DNA of 64,000 bases from Tubiluchus corallicola (Eukaryota; Priapulida; Priapulimorpha; Priapulimorphida; Tubiluchidae): the NCBI GenBank assembly GCA_030141605.1, contig JAQGDQ010000840.1, positions 24,856 through 88,855 on the forward strand. Reading direction: 5' to 3'. Of this stretch, positions 1 to 13,190 are shown one piece after another. The position numbers and the translations under genes were made by a program. Position 1 is the first letter of the stretch, and each line of letters starts with the position of its first letter. The notes beneath the pieces were generated by a model. It searched no databases. It was not told the DNA's origin and was given only the letters and a program-made list of their open reading frames with translations.

Positions 1-370
1 AACAAAGTGTAGTTCGTGTTTGATTTCACTTCCCAAACAGTATGAGCAGATACGATTCTCAGCTGGGATTTTTCTAGTTTTATAAGTTATAAGTTACAAG
101 TTTATTTATTTCCACTCTGCATTACTGCAGAGGTTTGAAGCATTGTCATCAGCTTCTGTTTTTTCTATTTGTGTTGTTCTTGTTAGCCGCCCCTTTTGAT
201 TTCTAAGTTTTGGTTTTGTTGTTTCTTTCTCAAAATTTCTTCAGTGTCCGTTTTCTAGTCCTTACCGGCATCACAGATGGCGGGGCCGTAGGGCTATCTA
301 CCGGGTCGAAACCCGGAACAATATTTTACCCAATAAATTATAAATTATATCATTGTACAACATTGGCAGA
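1..370. other. No gene seen; AT-rich sequence
   Basis: I find no conserved coding sequence here. A short GC-rich palindromic stretch at about 300-316 (ccgggtcgaaacccgg) is the only structured piece. Confidence 0.4.
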
Positions 371-519
<149 letters not shown>

Positions 520-1500
520 TGCCGCACGCGCGCCGTTTGCCAGTATTGACAATTATTAAGGACTGGTCTTGAGAATAAAACCTTTCAATTGTTCTTTCCT
601 TTAACAACTGTATAACTTCATATTTTCTCTTCGAAAATGCTTCTCCGGCGTTCTAGCAGTTCAAAAACTGGGCGCCTGCCCCCCGGTGCATCGCCCCACT
701 TCCCCGGGCCTCGCCTAGGCTGAAATAGGCCCTGCATTCAGCGGATCAAATTGTTTGGTAGCAAAACTCAATTACGTAAGATTAAGCTGACGTTAAGTAC
801 CGACGCATACACCATAATCAACAGGTAAGAAGTCATAAAGACCAGTAATAATGCATAATCCTCCAGCACGACCAGGTCACGTGATCCGAGATAAACGCTT
901 TAAACGTTCATCAAAAACACCGCTAAACTTTTAACCAATCAGAAGAGTCAACTTCCGTCAGGCAAGCTCAAGTTTCAGTGCAGAAAGCTCAGAGATCATT
1001 GAATTCGCTGAGATCTCAGTATAGAAAGCTTAGAGTCGATTCTGTACAGATCCAGGAACTTGCGCGTGACTCCAGACAATTTCCCCAGATTTACTGAGAG
1101 AATAAACTCATTTGAATGCAGCGGCTGGTGACTTGGTGCCTTTGTCCGCGTCATCATTCGTGCGCTTGCAAAACTAATCGTCTGTCAGCGTCTGTAAAGC
1201 TTTGATAAGAAGTAAACAATAAAGCACGCGTTCTCTTGATGGTAGTGTGACATACAGTTGGTTTATTTAACGGTTTTTTGTCGTTGAAATGAATCATTTG
1301 CTAGGCTATATGCTTTACATAAACACGGTCTCCATAATAGGAATGGAAACACATTATTCAGCAAGTCTTCAAATCTTTGCACTTTTTGACATTTTTTAAG
1401 CAAACTTCCGGGCAATTAATCGGTCTAACATCAATCGATTGCTGATCGCTAATCGATTAGTCGTTTCTTGCGTAGGCTTGTTTTTAACCTTTATTGTTAG
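520..1500. other. No gene seen; possible element remnant near 660-735
   Basis: No coding exon is recognisable. The GC-rich stretch at about 670-735 includes cctaggct and ggccctg, reminiscent of the ends of the 33743-33987 element, so it may be the far side of a decayed copy. Confidence 0.35.
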
Positions 1501-2311
1501 ATTAGAATTGAACTTGTAAAGTTAGTCACATCTAAAGTATCACAAGTACAGATTAGAATGGAACTTGTAAAGTTAGTCACATCTAAAGTGTCACAAGTAC
1601 AGATTAGAATTGAACTTGTAAAGTTAGTCACATCTAAAGTGTCATAAGTACAGATTAGAATTGAACTTGTAAAGTTAGTCATATCTAAAGTGTCATAAGT
1701 ACAGATTAGAATTGCACTTGTAAAGTTAGTTACATCTAAACTATCATAAGTACAGATTAGAATTGAACTTGTAAAGTTAGTTACATCTAAAGTGTCATAA
1801 GTACAGATTAGAATTGAACTTGTAAAGTTAGTCACATCTAAAGTGTCATAAGTACAGATTAGAATTGAACTTGTAAAGTTAGTTACATCTAAACTATCAT
1901 AAGTACAGATTAGAATTGAACTTGTAAAGTTAGTTACATCTAAAGTGTCATAAGTCCAGGTCAGAATTGAACTTGTAAAGTTAGTCACATCTAAAGTGTC
2001 ATAAGTACAGATTAGAATTGAACTTGTAAAGTTAGTCACATCTAAAGTGTCATAAGTACAGATTAGAATTGAACTTGTAAAGTTAGTTACATCTAAACTA
2101 TCATAAGTACAGATTGGAATTGAACTTGTAAAGTTAGTCACATCTAAAGTATCACAAGTACAGATTAGAATTGAACTTGTAAAGTTAGTCACATCTAAAG
2201 TATCATAAGTACAGGTCAGAATTGAACTTGTAAAGTTAGTCACATCTAAACTATCACATCTAAAGTGTCATAGGTACAGATTAGAATTGAACTTGTAAAG
2301 TTAGTCACATC
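1501..2311. repeat. 51-bp minisatellite, about 16 units
   Basis: Units of 51 bp carry attgaacttgtaaagttagt and catctaaagt.tcataagtac with few substitutions. Because 51 is a multiple of three, one minus-strand frame stays open for 248 codons as a 17-residue repeat (TNFTSSILICTYDTLDV). I treat this frame as an artefact: it has no non-repeat part and no splice or start context. Confidence 0.9.
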
Positions 2312-2496
2312 ATTTTTTTATTATCCCCGCTTGTTCAACCTACCCCAGTCTCACCTACAATGTGTTTACACCTCCCTCCAAGTAAAATGGAAAACAAAAA
2401 AGCATAAATAAAAGCGGCAGCCAACCCTCGTTACAACGCCCCCCCCCCGCCTGATAATGTCAACCTCGCTTAACGTCCAAATTTTTGCAAAAGAAA

Positions 2497-2590
2497 CGTC
2501 TATGTTTGCATTGACATATATGTCATAATGTACCTCGTTACAACGTCTATGTTTGCATTGACACATATGTCATAATGTACCTCGTTACAA
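2497..2590. repeat. Two-copy 47-bp tandem duplication
   Basis: The segment beginning cgtctatgtttgcattgaca and ending acctcgttacaa occurs twice back to back, starting at 2497 and 2544, with one difference visible. Confidence 0.8.
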
Positions 2591-3372
2591 TGCTAAATTG
2601 ACTTAACGTCACTTTACAGCCCCAAAGTAAATTACATAAAGCATGTGGCTTTGATAGTACTTACTGACACCTAATCAGGTCTAATATGAAAAGGAATCGT
2701 GTTTATCAATAAGGGGAACCTTTTTAGGTGCAATTAAATCTACGAGTAGTTCTTTCATAACAATCATCATCTTTCAAGGACCTGTTCCAATAACAATCAA
2801 CCCCTGGATCAACTCGCTCTCTCACGCCTACCATTTACTCTATGCAGCAGTCAGCTGAAGCATGAAACGTTATTAATTACACCAGTTTGACATGGGCTGG
2901 TAATGAAACATCACATTGCTATTACGTTTCAAGACAGTCATCAATTTAAGCCCTGCAGACATCAAAGGAAGCCGCCTCGATGCGTGAGAGGGCGCTCGAA
3001 AGTGTTCGTATGACAGGTTCGAATAGAAGCAGAAAATAGGCAAATCATGAAGAACTACAGGCCAAGGTACCTCCAGCAATGGAGCACCCGTCAAAGGACA
3101 AACGACTGTCAGTCAAAGCCCAACAGTCAAAGAACCACATGTAAAAGATTCACCCGGAAAGTCAAAGTCCCACAAGTCTAAGGACCACAATAGACAGCAT
3201 GTTCTTCTTTTATTTAAGTCAGGAAAACTGTATTGATTTCTATCATCAACAAACCAAATATTCTCGTGTGATGGAACAGAAATGATACAGCATGGCACGA
3301 TACGCGTTATTCCTGTGTGATGGTAAGGTACTCAAGCCAACCGTTAAAGAAAGCTTCACTTTTGTTACAATC
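2591..3372. other. No gene seen
   Basis: Short open frames occur on both strands, but none has recognisable domain content or good splice context. Confidence 0.4.
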
Positions 3373-3720
3373 ACAGCAGCCCCTAAAGGGAGTTTCACTT
3401 CTGCTAGACTCACTGCAGCCCCTAAAGGGAGTTTCACTATTGCTAGACACACTGCAGCTCTCAAACGCAGTTTCACTATTGCTGGACTCACTGCAGCTCT
3501 GAAAGGGAGTGTTGCATGCACTGTTTCCACATAAAGTTTAGCTAAAAGGCATACTTGACCCTTACAGGTTGCCATCACTGCAGCTCTTAAAGGGAGTTTC
3601 ACTACTGCTAGATCACTGCAGCTCTCAAAGGGAGTGTTGCATGCACTGTTTTCACCTAAAGTTCTGCTAAAAGGCATACTTGACTCTTATAGGTTGCTCT
3701 CACTGCTTGTAAATTCTCAC
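3373..3720. repeat. 39-bp tandem repeats within a larger duplication
   Basis: Units of about 39 bp contain ctgcag..c.taaagggag and tttcact.ttgctaga. A longer block (gttgcatgcactgtt through aaaaggcatacttgac) also appears twice, from about 3510 and 3630. Open frames of 61-143 codons over this stretch come from the 39-bp periodicity. Confidence 0.8.
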
Positions 3721-4440
3721 CTGCGTTTTTAAGCTTGTTTCACAGCAGAGAGTCAAGGACGCTGCTCCCTCATTACTGCCCCCTAATGCAGGACTTTTTG
3801 ACCTCATTTCCGGATTAAGAGGTTCCCATTTAGTGCCTCTTTTTAGCGGCCACATTGGGAGGAGTCACCGCGAACTGGTGAGGGAACAATGTCTGCATTA
3901 AGAGAGGTGGATTTTGTGAATTTACTGCAAAACCATAAAAACCCGTTTTTTGTGAAAATTTATATTTTTATTTAAAGCAACGCAGCGGTAAATTGAGGCT
4001 TTAGCAAATATTTCTGTAACAACAACATCTCGCTAAAGATTTCTGCACTTTACAAAACTTCAATCATTACTTCTTTAGAATATAGGTGGCGCTTTAACAA
4101 ACGCGATTAGAAGCAAGTTTAGCAGCAGGAGGACATAAGAGACCACGTGTTTGGGAAACAAATTTACATTGTTTTCACGTTTTAAAATAATTTCGCTTAT
4201 GATATGATTTCTTAGATAACAATATATAATTAAACATGTTTTTAAATCACGTTTTTTTAATTACTGCGTTCAGGGATGTTGTACTTAAAAAATAGATACT
4301 ACACAAAGACTTACAAATGTACTTCACGCCTTAAAAACATCAAAAAATAAATGCGTGAATTTTTAACATAATTATACTCGCTATACCTTTGTTATTTATT
4401 TACTACATGTCCTGCTTGATAGATGCTATGGTATTGTCAA
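3721..4440. other. No gene seen; AT-rich
   Basis: No coding exon is recognised. One CTCF-like core (aggtggcgc) lies at about 4085, with the rest of the motif unmatched. Confidence 0.4.
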
Positions 4441-4930
4441 GATTATTGTCGTCATCATCATCATCATCATCGTCGTCGTCATCATCATCATCATCGTCGT
4501 CATCATCATCATCATCATCAGTAGAAATATCAGCAGCAACATCATTACCAGAACCACCACGATCACATTGTCATCAACATCTTAATCGTCGTCATAATCG
4601 TCATCATTGTCATCGTCATCATCATCATCTTCACCATCGCCACAACCATCATCACCATCACAATCATCGTCACAATGATCATCGTCGTCATCATCATCGT
4701 CTTCATGATGATCAATTTATCGTCATTTGTTATATTAGGTGAAACTGATTATCGCCATCATCTTCACCATCGCCACTACCATCATCACCATCATAACCAT
4801 CGTCACAATCATCATCATTATCATCGCCGACTACATAATGATTAATTTGTCATCTTAAGTAGTAACTGTCATAATATTCATCATTTACATCATCGTCATC
4901 ATCATTGTCATCATGATTATCGTCACAAAA
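4441..4930. repeat. Imperfect (ATC)n microsatellite
   Basis: Runs of atc/gtc/cac triplets dominate, with unit decay toward the right side. Serine- and histidine-rich open frames here (for example 4389-4742) are translations of the repeat. Confidence 0.85.
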
Positions 4931-5615
4931 GTTGATTGTAGTTGCATAACTGCATAATTATCTTCTTATCTAACCTAATGGTTACCTGTATCGTTAACAG
5001 TTGCATATCTCGCAGAAATATTCAGCTCATAAAGTATCAACACCAATCATGCGTCGCCATGGCAACAGTGTAAACAATATAATTCCAAAATCTTACCTGA
5101 TCCTCAAGACAATAATAGCAGTTTGATATTCCAGCACCCATGACAATTCAGCTTCCTATCATAACATGATAATTCCACATTTTTTCCAGTCTAAAGACGT
5201 TTTTTTCTATGTCTGTCACACAAACGCACTAACAAAACCGTTCCACTCCACACTCTCATCCGATCCGGTACCTGTCCGTCCGGAATTGTCGGATTCAGCA
5301 GCAGCAGCAGCAGCAGGTGAACATGATCTAGACAGCTGCCACGTGGTTTTGTTGGCCTGATTTATAGACTGGTACGGCACGTCTATTTGTCGTTTTCATG
5401 AAGGTATCAGTAGCATATTTGTAGCGCTTTGTGTGAGCAACGTAACTGAGGTTAAGTGTGACATCTTTGGTATTTTGCTGCGCATGCGCAGAAATAATAG
5501 TGTTTAGCATTCAATTAAATAAATAAATACATTTCAAAATTACACGAACATATCAAACATGCAAAAGCTGCAGAAAGTTATTATACAAATTAGCCTACAA
5601 TGTTGGTAATTTAAT
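4931..5615. other. No gene seen
   Basis: A small (CAG)5 tract occurs at about 5300. No coding or RNA gene is recognised. Confidence 0.4.
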
Positions 5616-5621
5616 TATTAC

Positions 5622-5957
5622 AACAATAAATTTGTTGTTTTTGATTTTGTTGCTGTTGTTGTTTTTTTTTTGTTTTTGATTTTGTTGCTGTTGTTGTTTT
5701 TGTTGTTGTTGTTGTTGTTGTTGTTGTTTTTGTTGCTGTTGTTGTTGTTGCTGTTGTTGTTGTTGGTGGTGGTGTTGTTGTTGATGTTGTTGTTGTTGTT
5801 GTCGTCGTCGTTGTTGTTGTTGTTATTGCTGTTGCTGCTGCTACTACTGTCGTTGTTGTTGTTGTTGTTGTCGTCGTCATCGTCGTCGTCGTCGTTGTTA
5901 ATTTTGCTGCTGTTGTTGTTGTCGTCGTCGTCATCGTCATCGTCGTCGTCGTCGTTG
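5622..5957. repeat. (TTG/GTC)n trinucleotide microsatellite
   Basis: Compound runs of ttg, gtc and ttt triplets. Poly-Leu, poly-Asn and poly-Thr frames in this stretch are artefacts. Confidence 0.9.
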
Positions 5958-7300
5958 CTATAACTCAACTACTAATTTTTGGAAGCTAAAGTAGCTAAAT
6001 TAGTCAGGACAGAAATTAAAATTCACAAAAGACGTTTAAAACATTTAGCTATTTAAATCGTAATAATCATAACATTTGTGAATTATCATTATTTAATATT
6101 ATTCATTATTTAATTTAAACTTTTTGTTCAACAAAAAAATTTTCTTTTTGCACTTAATAAGACACACAGCAAGGAAGTACCCAGTACTTGGTGATAACGT
6201 GTGGCAGGACTGGATCTTAGCTGTTTTTAAATGCAAATCCTCTGACATGAAGTATTGCATCAGCAAAAGTGTTTTGACTATGTTCTATTGCAGGTGCTTC
6301 GTCAAAACGAGAAGCAGTAGAGGGCACCTATCTATTTACAGATCGGATTTGCATTGCCTAATGTCCGTCGTTTAAGAACATGCAAAATCTGTCAAAATCG
6401 TTTTGTCAAGCAAAGATTTCTCCGGGTCTACGAGATTGAAAAATGCTGTTTTACCAAGTTGTTGCACACAGATTTTTTATCAAAATAGGCATAATTTTCT
6501 CTCATCTTACTCCGTGTGCGGGCTCACCTACAAAACATTCAGCAGAAAATACAAGATCTGACCAATAAAAAGCGATTATTTAGTCACGTGTCATCTAATA
6601 ATTATTTGTTTAGGTTTCTAATTCTACAGTTTGCTTCAGGCTTCAGTGTGCGGGCGTTTTTTTCAAAATTATTTTGTTTACCTAAATTAAGATTAATAAT
6701 TAGTCGGTTGCAGATTAAATAGGTTCTTGTACTTGCCAAGCAGAATCAACACGAGGACGGTAGCTTCCTGAAATGAGTTGAATCTAAAGATCCGTTCACA
6801 CTATAAGAACAGTAGAATCACTGCGCACAATCCAATACCAAATAAAAACCATCAAGAATCACGCGCCACAAAAGTGTAAACTGAAGTAACAACACTTCGA
6901 TTTCCCCTAAAATACCTACGTCACGTCGTTTCAGTTGGTTGAATCTGAATTAGGAAGAGGATGAATCCCGGTTTCTGGAAGATCATTCTGCGTCCTCAAA
7001 AAGTGGCAGAAGCTGTGGCGTATCCATCTTGAAGTAAACAATATGGGGTGTTCTCTTGCAACATTTTTCCGAAGTCTCTGAGAACCTTAGTGTGATATGA
7101 AATTTTAGGCTATTTTTCAGTTGGAAATAAAACTGTTACTTTGTATGAAATAAATTTATAAGTGAGATTACAGTAACAGTTAGTCACTGTAGCCAAGACA
7201 GGCAGTGTAACCACCTGATCATTGCTAACTAGCCACGGTGATCGTAGCGCCGCCACGCGGAGGGTTGTGCTCTCTCTCTAATCCTCGCTGACACGTGCAA
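5958..7300. other. No gene recognised
   Basis: Short open frames at 6124-6375 and 6516-6722 show no domain that I recognise and no convincing splice pairs. Confidence 0.4.
6314..6327 (+). promoter_or_regulatory. CTCF-like motif
   Basis: The 14-mer gcagtagagggcac matches the CTCF consensus CCASYAGRKGGCRS at 13 of 14 positions. About one match this good is expected by chance in 64 kb on two strands, so this is suggestive only. Confidence 0.3.
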
Positions 7301-7312
7301 AATTAAACAAAC

Positions 7313-7487
7313 ACGTATATATACAGTGGAGAGAGTCGAGACGAAAGACGCACCGATTTCAAAACAAATCAACGGGAATTCGACGAGTAAAACCCGGTCA
7401 CTGTAACGGAATTATCAGCTGCTGGACTGATGTAGCTGGACGGATTCACAAAGATGATCCAAAAAACTCCACAAAGAACAAGAAAAG
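7313..7487 (+). promoter_or_regulatory. Candidate core promoter with short first coding exon
   Basis: A TATA-like run (tatatata) at about 7317 is followed by roughly 130 bp of less AT-rich sequence and an ATG at 7454 in the context aagatga. The ATG opens a short frame reading MIQKTPQRTRK before a possible donor (g|gtatct) at 7488. Read through without splicing, the frame stops after 22 codons. I cannot link it to any downstream exon and do not recognise the peptide. It may equally be a mobile-element promoter. Confidence 0.2.
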
Positions 7488-7489
7488 GG

Positions 7490-9850
7490 GTATCTGGAGT
7501 AGGTTTCAGAAAATCTTCTTAAACTTAACTATGTTACTAACTGTAAAATATTCCAATGTACACATGACTTTATATTATGTACTAAACGCTTCCAGTAGTT
7601 TCTATCTGATATAAAATGCATCATTCTTAAATAATCGTACATTAATATTTACTAACCGTCATTTTTTACTAATGTCTAATGTATCACTGTAGTAAAACTT
7701 TAGTATACTAAAAACTAAGTATAGTCTATTCTTACTGTAAATGTTCTTATAAATAGTGTATAAAGTCTGTTGTGGTGAGGATCTTAAATCATGTTGTACA
7801 AACCGTCTGATCCAATCCTAAATAAATTATGTTTAAACTAAATCTTCTTAAATAATTTTATTACTTTAAAGCAATTTTATGCAAATATCATACTCGCGTG
7901 GAAAGGAATTTTTGTTTTCATTTTAAATCTCCTACAATACTGTTATATGATGACACCATGCAAACGTAAATCAGGGGAAGAAAAAGCAATGTTAAATTAT
8001 GTCCCAAAAACTTTCCATGCAAATCTATATTACTTAGTATTTCTCTTATCTGCTGTTGAGACTTATGTAACTAGAAATAGTAATTTAAAATGTTCGTTCC
8101 AATTTAGGGTGCGCCACTCACTAACCAGGAAAAGTAGTTTTAATCTCATTAACAAGATACAGTAATTTAGAACTTTACTTGGCAAGTAGCAGGTGTGTTA
8201 AGAATGCTCTGACTTTTTTTTCAAACTTTACTCAATGATATCAAAACTTGTAAACTTGTAGGTTGTTGTAAACGACCTACTATTAAAATTGTTAGGACTA
8301 GCGGTCGTCGTGAGAGTTTACATTTACAAGTTTTATACAACATTACTGACGACGCAAGCCTGCACGCAAAAAGGCAGATGTAAGAAGTAATAAATTTCAA
8401 GACGAATGTGGAGGGTTTTCTTGTGCTATTAAATTTTGCTGTTCTAAATGTTGGCTAGAAAATTGTCTTAATCTAACTTTCTAACTGTAACTTTTTCATA
8501 TTAATAAACTTTACTTAATATTTTCTACTAACTTGATCTATTATCTTAATTTGGCTCACAGACATAATTTATTGTATTAATTAAGTTTGCCTGTGAAAAT
8601 GAATTTGTCCCATTGTCACTTCTGCCAAAATTAATCAGTTATAGATTATTTAGATCTTCCGTCTAGTTTATGTTGTCTACTTTTATGATAATGCAAATTC
8701 CAACATATTTTATAAGTGCAAAAACATTTTTCAAACGTTTTTTTTACAATGTTATTTACTATAAAATATGTAGCATTGTATACTTTAAAGATTTAATACT
8801 TTTATTAAACAAACATAACGTGTCTTGGGGTACTCTCCATTTTGACAATTGTAATCAACTGTAAGCCAAAATCTTCAAAAATAATGGCTTGACCATATAC
8901 TGAAGCAATAAAAAAATCTTTGGAATCATTGTTTAATAAAAGTATTAAGTTTTATAATATTATATTGTCCTGTCTTCACACGGTCTACACAGTTTAGGAC
9001 AAAATAAGTTATGTACTCAGAAATTGTTTCATTTTTTTCTAATTTGTAACAACGTTATAATTGCGCCTAACTTTGTTTAATGATTTTGAAATTTTTCGTA
9101 TTATTTCCCATTTGAACGTGTCGTTTTTGGTGTGTTTTCATGAGATGAAGTTTTTTCAACTTCGAATTCAAAGTTTCTTTCTCTTTAGTTAAGAAGATAT
9201 TCTCTCACCGGTTGGAAAATTTCTTGCTATAAACTCTTTGACCAATTATTATTTGACCGGTGGTCAATAGCGCATGAAACACTTTGATCCAGACCGTCAA
9301 ATCACCTCAGTACCTCATTTCTCTTGTTTACTGTTTGGTAATTAGCTAGAGGGTTCGCCTCCAGCCCATCTGCCTCGGGGAAGAAGTGTCATTGTCTTTC
9401 CTTTCTGCTGCGGGTTACAAAGAAGAGATTACAGAAAAGTGTGTGTAAAACAAACAGCGGGGTAAACCCACCCCCTGGGGTCTTTGTCATCAATTTAGTT
9501 AACATCAGAAGTTGGTGTAAATTTACTGTTCTCTGTGAAACGTAGAACACGTAACTTTTGTGTTCTTTTGACCTTTACACACGAATAAATGTTCTCTGTG
9601 AAAATCCATGAATTTTCTTTGCAAAACCTACAGAAGTTTGAGAAAATCACTCGAGTTTTATTTCATTCATTGCTTTTTCTAGGACGTGTGTTTTTTTCTG
9701 TTTTTCCGTTTAGCTTCATTTCAAAGGAGGCGGCATGTAACATGTAAAGGGTTTAATAAGAAAGAGGGATCTCTGAGGAGAGTAATTAGACGAGAGTGAG
9801 AGTATTGTTAAAACTTTTGTATTAAAAAATATTACCCTTTTGCAAGTAAA
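7490..9850. other. No gene seen; AT-rich
   Basis: Small open frames at 7947-8165 and 8670-8864 lack family signatures. No RNA gene is recognised. Confidence 0.4.
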
Positions 9851-9851
9851 A

Positions 9852-9965
9852 AGAAAGAAAGAGAGAGAGACATAGAGAGAGAGAGGGAGAGAGAAAGAAA
9901 GAGAGAGAGAGAGAGAGAGACAGAGAAAGAGGGAGAGAGAGAGAAGAGAAGAGCGCGAGAGAGAG
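9852..9965. repeat. (GA)n microsatellite
   Basis: An interrupted GA/GAAA run over about 115 bp. Confidence 0.9.
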
Positions 9966-10488
9966 ATTATTATTGTTTTACAATTATTTATTTAAAATTT
10001 AAAATTACACACATGTACAATATTTACAAATATACAATACAGAGACCCTCTATTTGTAGGCTATTGTTATCTAACATTTAAAAAACTTTTGTAAGTAAAA
10101 AGTAACTGTTACATTCATAAAACTTTAATATACCAATAAATCACGGATTTCGTTCCTCAAATTAATATAAAAGAACAAATAAAATCAAATAGCGCCAGTT
10201 TATGCAAAACCACTTGTATAATCTAATGGTGACTAGAAACAGAAAAATATGTCTACAAATTTGTGCTGTTACGCAAAGTTTAATATTTTATACTAAAGTT
10301 TGCAAAACGGATCACAAACTGAAAGCATCTAGCAGGTGTAAATTTTACTAATGTTCTGAGATTGTAGGATATTTGCGAGCGCTAATCTTCTATTTTCATC
10401 TAAAAGAGGGGGAGACAAAAGTATGCTCATCGCGTTTTTCGACTAAAGCAACATTTTTACTTGTATTTCCATTTATTTCTTTTTGTGC

Positions 10489-10502
10489 GCAGCAGAGGGC
10501 AG
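10489..10502 (+). promoter_or_regulatory. CTCF-like motif
   Basis: gcagcagagggcag matches CCASYAGRKGGCRS at 13 of 14 positions. A second, weaker match in the same orientation lies 61 bp away. Confidence 0.35.
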
Positions 10503-10549
10503 CAGCTTCCAATCTCAAAACTTGTAGTCACTCGAGTGTCGCGTGTTGT

Positions 10550-10563
10550 GCAAGAGGTGGCAG
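10550..10563 (+). promoter_or_regulatory. Second CTCF-like motif
   Basis: gcaagaggtggcag keeps the core aggtggcag (11 of 14 consensus positions). Same orientation as the site at 10489. Confidence 0.25.
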
Positions 10564-10841
10564 CAGTAAACTACTTGAAGTAATTGTATTCACTGAGCAA
10601 CAGTGATCATTATAAAATGTGTGAAATGCAGAGAGGAATGGAGTAAAATAAACTTGCGAATATGACAGATTTTGAACTTTAATTTTACAATTTTTTTGAG
10701 AAGTTGATCTTTTTAACAAACTGTTATATTCATAAAATTGCTTTCTTTACTGTTATGCTTAATGATGAAATAAATATTTTTATTAAATTCTCTACTTCAA
10801 ATATGACTAGAGATAGAAACGTCTAAAAGATCGGACATTAA

Positions 10842-10905
10842 GCTGGATTTGAACCAAAGACCTCGAAATACAAACTCAAATTATCTAATCAGCAAACTAC
10901 GCTTG
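10842..10905 (-). mobile_element. tRNA-like segment, probably tRNA-derived SINE relic
   Basis: On the minus strand an A-box-like tagtttgctgattag (plus 10885-10899) precedes a good B-box ggttcaaatcc (plus 10845-10855) at tRNA-like spacing. The acceptor stem does not pair convincingly, so a functional tRNA is unlikely. Confidence 0.35.
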
Positions 10906-11635
10906 TTTCTTGTGATTAAAGCAGGTTTTTAATTTTTTCTAGTGTTATAGTTTGCTATATATTGCTATATGATAGTGTTATAATATTAAACCAGGTTTTA
11001 TCCTGGTCACAAGTAACTGAGTGGTCTAAGTGTTTACGTGATCGTAACTCAAACATTCAATAAAGTGAGAGTGTTTTCTGTAATTCATCAATTATAAACA
11101 CGTTTCATTTATAAATTTACAACTTATTTACGTAATTGTGGAGTAGATTCACATTGTAGTTTCACAAGATAAAACAAGGTACCAGAAGAAACTATATAAA
11201 AGCAAACAACACTAATTTAGTACCAGCTACAATAAATTTAATAATTGTTTAATGTCGTCATTATTACATTGTTATTTTGTTGTTACAAAAACAACATAAG
11301 AAATGAATCACACTGAATATTCGCAAAATATTTACAATGTAATACAATTAAAAATTTTCTCAAATTCTCAATTTTGTTCATTACTCTAAACATCGATCTA
11401 AATTTTACATTAGACTGAGAACTTTCTTACACTATTAATTGTAATGTAATAGTGTTCAGTACCGTCAGCCTCTCTATATGCTGTCCACTATATTCTAACA
11501 TTATTTAAAATCTACCTCAGCAGTACCGGAAATCTACCCCAGCAGTACAAGAAATCTACTTAAGCAGAAACAGTTGTAATCCTACCGTCTCATAACACAT
11601 AACAGTGAAGCCATAACTTATTCAATTATTTACAA

Positions 11636-11992
11636 TTATTCTTCTGAACTTTCTAGTGTTGAATCAGCATCAACAGAGAGCAAGAGCTGAACTACATTCC
11701 CGTGCCCATTAATAGATGCCAACCTGAGAGCAGTCTCTCCATAGTTGTTACTGATGTTAATATCAGCTCCCCTATCTAGTAAGAGCTGAACTAAATTCAC
11801 GCGCCCTTTAACAGATGCCCGCGTGAGAGCAGTCTCTCCAAGTGAGTTTCTGAAGTTGCTGTCAGCACCTTCAGTGAGCAACCGCTGGACTTCATGAATG
11901 TCTCCATCTCTAGCTGCTCGAAGAAGTTGTCTATTTAATCGAGATTCTTCAGTCATGCCTGCTCTTTTAGAACGAAGCGTTTTTAGATCCAT
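11636..11992 (-). CDS. Truncated ankyrin-repeat paralogue of the 14-17 kb gene
   Basis: A 118-codon frame begins MDLKTLRSKRAG and continues MTEESRLN, closely matching the start of the large ankyrin/nucleotidyltransferase exon (MAEESRLN). It carries an N-terminal capping helix and two to three ankyrin repeats (SLGETALTRASVKG, NYGETALRLASINGHG) and then stops after LESSEE. It has no nucleotidyltransferase part. The ATG at 11992 is the first after a conserved acceptor-like site; the homologous start would be the internal Met at 11956. The adjoining upstream sequence is a near copy of the big gene's upstream region, so this looks like the end of a segmental duplication. It could be a short ankyrin protein, a 3' alternative exon, or a pseudogene; I favour a duplication fragment of uncertain activity. 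Confidence 0.55.
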   Translation of the reverse strand: MDLKTLRSKRAGMTEESRLNRQLLRAARDGDIHEVQRLLTEGADSNFRNSLGETALTRASVKGRVNLVQLLLDRGADINISNNYGETALRLASINGHGNVVQLLLSVDADSTLESSEE

Positions 11993-12775
11993 CCGTTCTC
12001 AGGTCAGGATAGTGACGTGCTAAGCGCCCAAGTGCAGTGTTTCCTACAGGATAAACCTGATAGCGCCACCTATAGGTAATAAAAAAGCAAGAAACCTGTA
12101 ATAAAACGTAAAATCAACAGAGAAATCAATCAATCAACTCTGAATATTTCACTTTCATTTCACGTCTTTATTTGCATCTTACGCTGATATTACAAAGTTA
12201 TTAAGATTCACATAGACAAGTTAATCTTCGTACAAACGTGGTTATTGTTTCTAGGAGGGAAGCTATTTGTAGCCATGACATTTCTTAAAATTTGTTCTTT
12301 GTTGACCCAAAGAGTCACGGGTATTAAGAAACGTCATGACTACAAATGGCTACAAGTATCAATTAAACATGTGGGACAGTATGAACACAATGATGTGATA
12401 TGTATACGTAATCATCCTTATTTGCGACTGTTAAACAATTTCTGACCCATTAATAAAAAATTAAAAGAACAATAAATAAAATCTGATCTGACTTCAGTAA
12501 TGCAATTCGACAATTTGTCTGCAGGTGAACCCAAAACAGGTTTTATACGGCATTCCATTTGCAGAAGTACAGGGTGAGTTGAAATTAATGCTACATTTTT
12601 GTGAACAGTAAAACACTGAAAGACAGGAAATACAATAAGTAAAATAACTGGGTTATGATAGAATTTTGAAATTCTAGGAATACAAAGTTGAAGTTGGGAT
12701 TTAAATTTAATGCAAGCCATAAATGCAAATAATTTTAAATAAAAAATACGATGATGATGATGGTAATAACAACAA

Positions 12776-13190
<415 letters not shown>

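Larger units (their letters stand above)
9966..11630. other. No protein gene; CTCF-like pair and tRNA-like element inside
   Basis: The stretch is AT-rich. The only structured items are the two motif matches near 10.5 kb and the tRNA-like segment near 10.87 kb, listed separately. Confidence 0.4.

Noticed and set aside
1497-2243. 248-codon minus-strand frame with a 17-residue repeat
   Set aside because: Entirely explained by a 51-bp minisatellite whose period is a multiple of three; no unique flanking coding sequence.
10842-10905. Functional tRNA gene on the minus strand
   Set aside because: A- and B-box-like motifs are present but the acceptor and anticodon stems do not pair well; a SINE relic is more likely.
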